The notes beneath the pieces are model-generated. The model ran no database searches. It saw only the letters and a list, made by a program, of their open reading frames with translations, and was not told the origin of the DNA. A stretch of DNA of 64,000 nucleotides from Stictocephala bisonia (lineage: Eukaryota; Arthropoda; Insecta; Hemiptera; Membracidae): the NCBI GenBank assembly GCA_035578905.1, contig JAQJVL010000293.1, positions 549,822 through 613,821 of the forward strand, given 5' to 3'. Position numbers and translations under genes: made by a program. Positions 41,601 through 53,600 of the stretch are shown here, piece after piece. Within the stretch, counting starts at the first letter, position 1, and every line of letters starts with the position of its first letter.

Positions 41601-44600
41601 AAACCTCAAGAGATAATATGTTGATAAAAAACATTAACAACCTAATCAGGTCTCTTGCCCGCCTAAATAGTCATATCTTCCTGCTTGACCTCCATCTACT
41701 TGAAAGACGCTTCCATACAAGTCACGGCTTACATGTGTCCAGAAGAGGAAAAAAACATGTATCAAAATTGATTAGCCAAATTATTGAAGAACACTACAAT
41801 GCAAGGAGGCGACACACTGGCAGTGGTGAATCAAATGACATCCCAACAGGCCAAGAGCGCACTGGATAACAACTAGGCTCAACTTACTGACAAAAACATC
41901 TAACTCAAGAAGAGCTGAAAGTCAAAGTAGAAGCGGAGGTACCCAGAGTTCCTCACCACAACACAATGAATCCTCTCAACGAATCAACCCATCAATACCT
42001 GCACTAACCTCATCTGACGACTTCCCTCCACTCTCACCACCCGTGTAACAACAGAAGACATAGGACATAAATTAAATAATGTAGATAATAATAGTAATTT
42101 AAACTAGAAATTCTTGACAACGAAAGGCTCAGCAAATTCTAATGAATCGAGTAATTATGCAGCAAACCTCAATTATCCTTATCTAAAGCTTTTACAAGTA
42201 AATATGAGATGTATGAGAAATACGTTTTTAGAAATTGAATCCTTCTGTAATACTGAAAATATTGACATTATGTGTGTATCAGAGCACTGGCTCACAGAAG
42301 ATCAAGCTGACATTTTTGTACCTACTGGATACACTATTGGAAGCATAATGTGCAGAACAATTAGGAAAAATGGTGGGGTCAGCATTATTTTAAAAAATGA
42401 ACTTAAATTTTTAAAAATTAATTTAGATGATTATTGTATAGAAATGGATTGTGAAGTTTGCTGTATGAAACTTACACAACAAAACTTGGTAATCCTTAGC
42501 ATCTACAGATCACCCCAAGGAAGTTTACCTGTCTTTCTTGACAACATCGAAAGGCTCATAAAAAAGCTCTTTAAAAAGAATTGCAAACTAATTGTTGCTG
42601 GGGACTTTAATGTAGATTTTCAAAATCTAATAACATTGACACTATTAGATTATTAAACCTACTTAAATCAAATAATTTATTCTGTACAAATTTTAAGCCT
42701 ACTAGATTGAATGCATGCCTTGACAATATATTTATTAATTTTCCAAAACATAATTTTACTATTGAAACATTAGGAGGTCTGTTCGCTGATCATGATCCTT
42801 TACTTTTAACAATTTATGACAAGTTTTACAAACTAGAGAAAAATAAAACTGACAGTAATAGTAAACAAACTAAACATTATTATCGTACCCAAAGTCAAGA
42901 GCAGCTTAACCACTTTATATTGTGCTTATCAGAAATGGATTGGCAACAGTTTTTTAGTAATAATTTGCACTTAAATTGTGAATTGCTTGCACACAATTTT
43001 TTTAAACAATATTTTGAGCTATGGCACTTTTGTTCCCCTTTAAAATTATCTAGTAGTAATAAAACTTTTAGAAATAAGAAACTGAATTGGTATACCCCTG
43101 AGCTGTTTAGTAAAAGAAATACAATGTTGGGATACTATGATGTCTATAAAAATTGTAGAAATAGAAATCCTGGGCAGGCACAGTCAGCTTATAAAAGGTA
43201 TTTAAGCTGTAAAAAAACTATATAACCAGGACCTTAAAACTGCAAAGAAACGTGTGTTTGAAAATTATATAAATTCTGCACCCAACACCTGTAAGGCTGC
43301 CTGGAATATTATCTCTCAAGAAACCTTGAGCAACTCCAAAGCTCAAGATATACTTCCCGAACCTAATTTACTTAACAACCACTATATTAATGTAGCTCTT
43401 AATCTACAACACAAAATTGAATCAGTAAACATATCAATGGGCCAGTTTCTGAGTAACATGCCTGGTCACAATTATACTTTTGATTGGAGCGAAATAACAC
43501 CGGAAGCGGTTATTAAAGCAGTGGATAAATTGTCTAACTCGAAGTCCATGGATCACTACTGGATATCTAATTATGTCATCAAAAAGACTATTCATTCCAT
43601 TAGTAAACCCTTAGCATTCATATTTAATATGTGTTTAGGTCATGGATATTTCCCGGAGCTACTAAAAATTGCTAAGGTTATACCTATTTTTAAAAAGGGT
43701 GATATAATGCTAGCTGACAGTTACCGTCCCATTTCGATTGTTCCAATATTTTCAAAACTTTTTGAGTCAATATTGTTTAATCAGCTAAATTCACACAGTC
43801 AATTCGGTTTTAGGGCAGGTAGATCAACTACTGGAGCAGTAATGGAAATTGTCAATTCAACACTTCAGGCATTCGAAAGGAAGGAGAGGGTAGGATTGGC
43901 CCTTTGTGATTTAAGTAAGGCATTTGATTGTGTACCTTTTGATACTTTAATATATAAGCTGGAGTTTTATGGTATGTCATCTCACTCTTTGAAATTAATT
44001 AAATCTTATCTAAGCAACAGGCAACAATATGTCTACGCTAAAGGTACACAATCAGATTTAAAACCAATCTCTGCAGGCGTTCCTCAAGGATCAGTTTTGG
44101 GTCCTTTCTTTTTTATATTAATAATAAATGACTTGCCTCCAAATCTAAACTCAAAGTCCGTAATCTATGCTGACGACACCACACTTATGACTTCTCATAA
44201 TAACTTTCAAACGCTTGAGCTCTTACTCACACAAGCTCAAAACTCAGCTTTTAAGTGGTTTTCAGCAAATAAACTGCTTTGTAATAAGGAAAAAACACAA
44301 ATACTATTTTTAAATCAGACAAATGATACTGAAATTAATTCAGCTAAAATACTTTGGATTCATATTGATTCTAGACTGAATTGGCAAGTACATATTAATG
44401 AAGTGTGTAAAAAATTATCTAGAGTTAGTTATATGATTTGGAAACTAAAGAGTTTTGTGACAGATGAGTTTTTAAGAAATGTATATTTTGGCTTATTTCA
44501 AAGTCACATAAGTTATGGTCTGATTGTGTGGGGGCATTCCTTTCATACCCAAAATATTCTTCTAATACAAAAAAGAGTAATCCGTACTATGTGTGGCGTT

Positions 44601-47600
44601 GACTGGATAGAACATTGTCGCCCACTCTTCACCCAAATGAAAATAATGACCGTCGTCAATTTGTATATTTTACATGTTCTTCTGTATGTCAAATCCAAAT
44701 TAGATGAATTTAATACTAGGGGTACAGTACATAACTACAATACTAGAGGAAGCCAGAAACTAGATCTACCACAACATAGACTTTATGCTACGTCCAAATC
44801 ATTTAAAATTAATGTTATTAATTTTTTTAATAAATTGCCTGTGTCTGCCAGGACTGTAAAGCTAAGCAAATTTAAAAAGAAAATTACTAATTGGCTTATA
44901 AATAATCCATTTTACAAACTCCAAGAATTTTGTGATCTTAATTGTAATGATTTAGATTTCACTTGATTATAAACATGTATGTATGCTACTTCCTTACTTA
45001 ATAGGCTTGTAAGATATGCTAATTAACGGTTTTGTAATAATTTTAACTCATCAACAGTTACTGATTTTCACTCTTATGTTTAGAGTTAAGTAGGTTATAT
45101 AATTTAGAAAATTAAGTTGACTTTGCTTATTCATTGTAAATAATGTCAATGGCAATAAAATTCTTGATTCTTGATGTTAATGAATATGTGCGTAATATAT
45201 AGATTTAAGGATTTCACTCCTTCAAAATGTTGCCATCCTGCCTAAAGCATATAAACCAGAATTCAATTTAGAAACTATACTGTCTAAATGTTTATTCCAA
45301 ATAAGAGAGATATCCAAATTTAGTCTCAAAAAATGTAGGCTACTTCTTATAATTTTAGAATATTGATTTGATTTAATTGTACATGGGAACTGATTTTTTC
45401 ACTGGATAGTATAAAACTGTATAGTTTGTTTTGGTTGGGTTAAAAATTAAATTATTTTCTTGAACAAATTCATTTAAACTGAATGGACTGAGAAATGCAT
45501 AAATTTCAATTTCCTCTTTGAATGATAGACTATTTTTAGTTCAATTTTTTATTCATTTTTTTTCTATGTTTACATACAATTCTTCTTATAGTTCAACATT
45601 TCAATACTCCGCGTAGTCCACAATGTGAGGATCTATCAAGTTAAGAGTGAAGTAGAAATAGACTTGAAGAAACTACAAGTTGCCTATGGTGAGGCGAGCA
45701 AATTACAACACTTAATTAATACAAATTTCATTTTTCTCAAGTATACAAAAGTTAGATTTATCATGTAAAGTAAAACATTCTTTCATAACTTTTCATGGCT
45801 ATTAATCAGTCACATCCATCTTAAAAAGAATATTTTCAATTTACCCAAAATACTAGCATCAAAATCTTACAAGTAACAGGTTACAATCCTTAACTGGTTA
45901 ATTTACTAACCACTATTTAAAAACTGAGAAATAGCTTCACTGTCAGCAGATGGTATATTTCCAAAGGTCTTATCAAACGACCAGTCAGAAGATGTTAGAC
46001 TTGTCATCTCTTCAATGAATCCTTCTTGCAGTTCCATCTAAATCAAAATATTAATTTATACTTCGGTTATTGTTGATTTATGATAGTATAAGATTATTGA
46101 TTACCATTTTAAGTCTGAACTTTTATTATTACACAAATCTAAATCATTTAATTTACACTTATTACAGAAAATATACAGGGTCAGTTTTCTGTCAGTTACC
46201 CCCTAACTTATTTCCAGTTTATCAAACATTTGCTTCTTTTAATACGCCGTTAAATTAATTTTCACCCACACTAAATTTAGAGTGTTTTAATGTCATTAGG
46301 GATCTCTAGTGGTTCCAGATCCAGGAGCCAACTTTAACATTTTAAATGGCAATGTGGTTGTGTGGTATGCCATTTGATACCGTCATTTCAAGCTGAAAAT
46401 TATATATCAATCAGAAATTTAAAAGGATGTATAGTTCCTTAGTTATTAATTATTTTGTTATTTTATTTAATTGATCATCGCCAAATTGGCACTTACCTGA
46501 CTAAAACTGATTTGTTACGGCTAAAATTAAAAAACACTCTAATAAACAAAAAAACTCAAATCAGGTTTTGTTTTAATTGTTCAGATAAATGGTATAAACT
46601 CTTTGAATTGCATCATAACAATGTTGATAAGTCGCTCCCAATGTTCTTTGATCTGATGTCAACAATCAGTACTATACAGTATGTTAATGATACAGTTTTA
46701 TCGAATAGTTAAATAAATTATTAAAAATAACATTATTTTAACAGAGTATTTCACAGCTGATAAGTATTTCACTCACACTCAATCTACCAGCTGTTAAGTG
46801 TCGTTAATGGTATTATTGCTTGTCGTGATATGTACACTGTTTTGTGTTTTATCATTATTATCTAGTTGTTATAGGTTATTTATGAGTTATATTTAGTGTT
46901 CTAATAGAATATAAGGGTGTAAAAACTTGACGAAATTTTCATTTTCCTTTTTCATCAGAGCAATTTTAAACATTTTTACCTATCGATCACATTAGACACA
47001 GCTGCTTTTAAAACTTGCAACAATTTAATATGTTTTTGTTATTTGTTAATGATGGAGTATCAGATGAGGAAGACAAAGGTAGTAGGACATTTGCCATCAT
47101 TACATGAAAAATACCAATCACGAGTCACAACGTTTCGATTTGGTAAAACCCAAATCTTTTTCAAGTGCTAAAAACTAAATTACAACTAAACAAACATGTT
47201 CTAAAATTATGTTATTATGTTATTTTAGAACATGTTTGTTTAGATGTAATTTAGTTTTTAGCACTTGAAAAAGATTTTGGTTTTACCAAATCGGAACGTA
47301 GTGATTGTTATTTTTCATGTAATGATAGCAAATGTCCAACTACCTTTGTCTTCCTCATCTAATTTAATATGTGACTGTTTATTTGAGAATGCGGTTAACA
47401 CGTCAGTGGCTACGCGCGGCTATACCCGCGCCGTCGGACCCTCCTGGCATCCTACCGACGGGTTTTCCCGCCATTTGTGGTTGCACGGTTGATTAATCAG
47501 TGTGAGCTCAGATCTCGTCAAAGTACGACATTACGTTGTCAGGCCCTTGTATACGAACCTATTGATATTTGTGTGCGTCAGTCGCAAGTTTGGAAGTGTT

Positions 47601-50600
47601 TTTGCTTCCCATAAGTGTTTTGAGTTTATTGGTGTGTTTTAGGTTATGTTTTTGTGTTGTGTTATGTTTTGTTTTTTGTGAAAATGTCTGAAAGTGATTG
47701 TAACAGTGACAGTGAACACTCAAGTAGTGATGACAGTGGAGAGTATGTGAGTGAGTCATCGTCTGACGACGAAGGTGAGTTTAATCCTTCATGGAGTAAG
47801 AACACATTTGGTCTCAGGGCTTTCCCTTTTACGGGGGAAAACAAACTGAAATGTCCTAAACCTGAGAATAGACCTGTTTTTTGATGTTTTTTGGATGTTG
47901 TTTGACGATATTTTAATTGATAATATTATAAAATATACTAATAAGTATGCCAGAGAAACATTTTATGCTCCCAGCTTAGAACTTAGCTTAAGAATAAATC
48001 GCTGGAAAGATACTGATAAAGACGAATTGAAAACTTTCATTGGAATCATACTTCACATGGGTATTGTTAGGTTGAACAGAATTAGAGATTATTGGAAAAC
48101 TCATTATTTGTTTGATTTCAAGGCCGCTAGGAATACCATGAGTCGTGATAGATTTTTGCTTATTCTAAGGTGTTTACATTTCAATGACAATGCCAAAGAC
48201 AATGATACTAATAAACTATCTAAAGTACAACTTCTAATAGATTGTTTCAACAATACAAAGAGTCGAATTTATTATCCTGGCAAAGACCTATCGCTAGATG
48301 AAGGTATGATATTGTGGAGGGGCAGACTTAGCTTTCGACAATACATAAAAAACAAAAATCACAAATATGGCATCAAAGTTAATGCTCTGACTGAACCGGA
48401 CGGACTTGTATTAAATTTTATGCCGGAAAAGTAGTAAAATATCTAATGCTACGAAAACTGAACAAGGGCCATTCGTTGTTTATGGACAATTACTACAACA
48501 GTCCTAAACTCACTTGGAAACTATTGCAAAAGGGGACTTATTGTACTGGCACCCTTAGAAAAGATCTAAAATCAATTCCGGTGGATTTCAAGAATGTTAC
48601 CATACAAACGGGAGAGAAAACAGAACGTTACGCTGAGGGTGTTATGCTAGGAAAATGGAGGGACAAAAGAGTTGTCAATTATATTTTTACTGAATTTAAG
48701 AATGACATGGGGGAGGTTTGTAACAAGCGTGGCCAGATGAAACAAAAACCAATCCCTATTATTCATTACAATGCCAAGATGAAAGGTGTAGACCGTCATG
48801 ACCAACTTTTGGCTTACTATCCTAGTGATCATAAGTCGGTAAGATGGTATAAAAAAGTATTCATGTATGTATTGCAAATGATGGTCAACAACTCTTATCT
48901 GTTTGTTTTCAAACCCAAAGAGAAAAGGATCTCTTTATACGAATACCGGCTACAACTCATTGAACAACTTATGCCAAATAAATGTGACACACCAACTGGA
49001 GCAATGAACTCACGAAAGACTGAACACGTCATTTCGAAAATGGCTAAAACTCCTGCAGGAAAATCTAGCGGAAAGAGATGTAAGGTTTGTCAATTAGAAG
49101 GAATAAGAAAGGAATCCATGTTTTTTTTGTAATGAACCCCAGCACTATGCGTGCTTCGCTGTTTCGACAAGTATCATAGGGACAATGAATAAATGTTGAA
49201 ACAAAACTTATGACGGTGGGTAGGGATGTGTATGTAGCCTTACGATTTTTTATTTTGTTAGTGTGTTTTTTATAATATTTTATGTCAAGATTTCGTATTG
49301 GTGTAAAGACAGTACATGATTTAGTGTTTCCCAATGTTATTTGTGAACAATACAGCTGCCAGCAACAACAGTCCGTCACTGAGATCTTGGCGACAGTTAT
49401 ACCCGCCGAGTTGATGATGTCATCATCCATCACCTTAGCGACCTCACAATGGACTTCTATCATCATATTTGGAGTTTACTAATTCAAAGATAAGTTATTT
49501 ACGTAAAAAGATTTTTTAGGATTAGAATGAATTTTGTCATTTCAGGCTTAGCCTTTGACGTGTTAAAGATAAGTATCATTTAGGCAGGTTAGTATTGTGG
49601 GAGAGATGGCAGCAAATGCTCCTTTGGCTTAGGTCAGGAGAAAAAGTCCTCTTGCCGTTCCTGTTAATTTTCTTATCCTATGAGAAGTTTTTTATATTAC
49701 AGTTGTCTTACAATAAGAAAACATTTTATTCTTTTTAGCTAAAATTTCATTGTTACCTTAATCATTACATAAAACTTTATTTATTTATTTATTGCTTTTA
49801 CGACCCTATTGGATCACTTTAGTTCAAAACTTGTAGTCGTCCTTAGCTGTTTCATTTGTTTGGCTGTCTCTTCTTTCTTTTTAGCCCATATTTTTTTTAG
49901 CCGTTCCGATCTTCGTCTCCTTTCCTCCTCTGAATACACCACATTTCGTCTTGGTCTTGGTTTGTGCGTGAGTGTTATTGTGTTTGTTTTTACCCATTCG
50001 CTGTATTTCTGTGATTTTGTTACGAGATCCTCCTTCAAGATTCCTAGTTCTTCCATGTCCTTCTGCACTTCTCTCACCCAGTTTGACTTGATTTTTTTAT
50101 TCCAGTAAAAGTCGATCAGTCGTTTAGCTAGTCTAGTGTCTTCCGTTCTCAATATGTGTCCCAGGAATGATATCCTTTTCCTTCTGAAGAATTCTGTTAG
50201 TGGAGTGATTGTTTTATAGACGGTTTCGTTTGGGATTATTCTCTATTGACCTTCCACTAGGTTCTTCTTGTTTATACACTTTCTTATTATCCTTCTTTCT
50301 AATTTTTCTATTGTTTCTATCTCTCCTATTTTGTAAGGTCCGGAGATTGTCTCGCATGCGTATTGTATTTCCGGGAGAATCACCGTTTGGTAATGTCTGA
50401 TTTTGGTTTTTGTTGATAAGCATCTCTTATTGTATATGTTTTGAGTTGTGAATAGAGACTTCTTCAGTTTGTCAGTTCTTTCTTTCCAGTTGATTTTCTC
50501 GTTATTGTTGTGTGTTATTGTTTCCCCCAGATATTTGAATTTTTTCACCAGTTCTACTTTAGTGTTAAAAATTGATATGTGATCAACGCAGAGAGGATCC

Positions 50601-53600
50601 CTGACCATGATTTTGGTCTTTTCGAACGAGATTTTTAGTCCAATTTTCCCAGCTATCTCTTCTAGTGTCTCAATTTGCGTTCTTGCCTCTTTTATGCTGT
50701 TTGCTAATAAAGCCAAGTCGTCCGCAAAACCTAAACAGTTCACTTTGATTTTCGTTCCTACTTTTATTAGTTCTGGGTTAATCTTCCTCCATTCTCTCAT
50801 CAGATATTCCAGTGCGCAGTTAAATAGAATTGGGGACAACCCGTCCCCCTGTCTTAATCCTGTTTTAATTTCGAACGCGTCTGAGGTTGCTCCTCTGAAT
50901 TTCACTTTAGATGTTGTGTTCTCCAGTGTAAGCCCAATCATTTTGATCAGTTTGGGGTGTAAGCCTAAATTTCTCAGTATCTTCTTCAAAGATTCTCTAT
51001 GTATGCTGTCGTAGGCTTTTTGGAAATCGATGAAAGAGATCACTAGTTGTTTGTTTCTCGACTTGTAGTAGTCGATGATTAGTTTTAGGTTTAATATTTG
51101 TTCTGGGCAGCTTCTTCCCCGTCTAAATCCCGCCTGATATTCTCCCAGTTCTTTTTCTAGTTGGTCTCTGACCCTGTTATAAATTATTTTGGAGAGAATC
51201 TTGTACGTACAGTCCAGTAGGGAGATCCCTCTATAATTGCCTGGGTCGGTCTTACTCCCTTTTTTGTGGATGGGACATATTATTGCTGTTGTCCATCTTG
51301 TCGGTAATTTCTCCTCTTTCCAGATCTTTTGAATGTTCTTGTGGAGGCTGGTAACTGCGTTTTCTCCGGCGTACTTCCAGAGCTCTGCTGTCAGTTGGTC
51401 TTCTCCGCTAGCTTTGTTGTTTTTTAATTGTTTAATTGCTATTTCTACTTCTGATTTTGATGGTGCTTGTACGTTCTCTTCCGGTGTCCTGACTTCTGTG
51501 TTAGTATTTATGTCGAGTATATTGATCGGGTCTTCGCAGTTCAAAAGATTTCGGAAGCTTTCCGCCATAATGTTGGCATTTTCTTCATCGTTGTGTGCCG
51601 TTACTCCTTCTTTGTTTTTGAGCATGAGGGTTGGTGGTGTAAAGGTTTTGGTTTTTTCCCTAAATGTTCTATAGTATTGCCGTGAGTTGTTTTTGGCAAA
51701 GCTATCTTCTATTTGGTCCAGCAGTCCGTGATGATACTTTCTTTTGCTATTTCTTAACGTTCTTTGAGTTAGTTTCCGTTGTTGGGTCAGCATTGCAAAA
51801 TTTTCGTCAGTTTTGTTATTTTGGAATTTCTTCCACGCTTCATGTCTCCTGTCGACTGCCTCCTCACACACTCTGTCCCACCACTGGTGTTTTTTTCTCT
51901 TTTCGGGTTGTGCTATTTCTGCGGCTATTGTTTTCAACTTCTTTGTCAGTACTTCCAGTTCCGTGTCTGATTGGACTGTGTTTGTTTTCATTGTGTATTG
52001 TGTGTTGTTTTGTATTTTTGCTTGGTCGTAGGTTCGTCTCAACCGGTTGGCTTTTTTTTTCTTTTTCCCAGCCGGTGTTATTTTGATTTTTATTTTGGAC
52101 AGGTAGTGATCAGAACCCAGGTCCTTTCCCCTTAGAACTTTAACGTTGTAGATTTCTCTGTGATGGTCTTTGTCCATACAGACATGGTCAAGTTGGTATT
52201 CGCCCTTTTTCCAATCGGTGTGTTTCCACGTTTTCTTCTTGTGTGGTCTTCTTTTGAATCTGGTCGATTCAATCACCATTTTGTGTTCTCTGCAAATTTC
52301 TATCAATCTTCTGCCATTGATAAAACTTTATATTGTATGGTTAATTTTTTTTTCCTTGAAAGTAGGAAGATGTAATGGATATTTAAATTTGGACTGACAA
52401 AAAAATCTGTAATGTGACTATAGACAAGATGTTCAAACAATCACATAGTTGGTGATTGCCCTCAGAGGGATTAACTGATATTCACAAAGTTGGTGAGGCT
52501 GGTTGGGGCTGAGTAGATGCGTTGAATTTGGCACTTTGACAAGATATAACCTTTTGAAGATTATACTAAGAGATATGGTGGCCGATATATCAACAGATGT
52601 CATTTTATGTAGGAGGATTATTTGGAGTGAAAATGAGGGATTACCAACATTTCTAGTGATTAGCCCTAGCTACTTGGTTATTAACAATATATATATCGTA
52701 CAGCCTCATTATCTGGCATTCCATTTAAACCATCGTACTTATCTCGTAAACAATACAGTTATAACAATTTTCTGATAGTTAAATAATCTATTATTATTCC
52801 GTAATGTTGAAATCTCCTTATATCTAGGTATATACAAAAAAAAAACTATTTTGTCGTTTACTGTGTTTGATTTTATGTTAAATGGGGACTGCACCCTGTG
52901 ATTGACTATAACATTTGTGTCAATGTGTTGGGTTTTACGATAGATAGCACTTGTAGGGATGGGGAATAGTCACAATCTTCAGACAAGCAATTAACAATGA
53001 CCAAATTATTGTCAAAACCTTAAATTCCTCATTAACAAACTTTTTGTAACTATACGGAGTTAATTTTTTCAAGAACCTGTTAATGTTAATAAACGTTTAA
53101 TAATATGTATTGTAACTAATGTAGATTGTTATATATTTTATTACTGTGCTGTATGAGTACAGTTATTAATAATGTAAAGCAGATTTAAAAGGATAATTTA
53201 TTAGGATAGTTTTTTTCCACATAAATTAATTTTTTGTATACAAAACCTCAACAAGAGTTATTGTTATGCTATACTGATGTGTAAATCCATAATAACGTTA
53301 ATTTATTAGAACCATTTAGTTTTTAATATCATTCCCTATTATTTGACAATTTTACTTATCCGACGTCATCATGGCCTGTTATATGTGAGGCTCTACTATA
53401 TAAATACAGTTAATATATTTTTTGTATGTATATATTTTTTTTATACAGTGTAAGATAAAAATGGTATTGCCATTGGCAAATTAAGAAAAGCTTTATTTTT
53501 TATTTATTTCTTCATAAGACGCCGATCGTCAAGATATGGGCGAATATGGCTTTCGAATGAGTGTGATGAGTGTAGATGAGCGAATGTAGTCATTGTTACA

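Noticed and set aside
47559..47844. Minus-strand ORFs opposite the piggyBac start, rich in His/Ser
   Set aside because: Antisense of the Ser/Asp-rich transposase N-terminus and its leader.
50607..52397. Several plus-strand ORFs of 60-140 codons
   Set aside because: They are antisense shadows of the minus-strand RTE reverse transcriptase.
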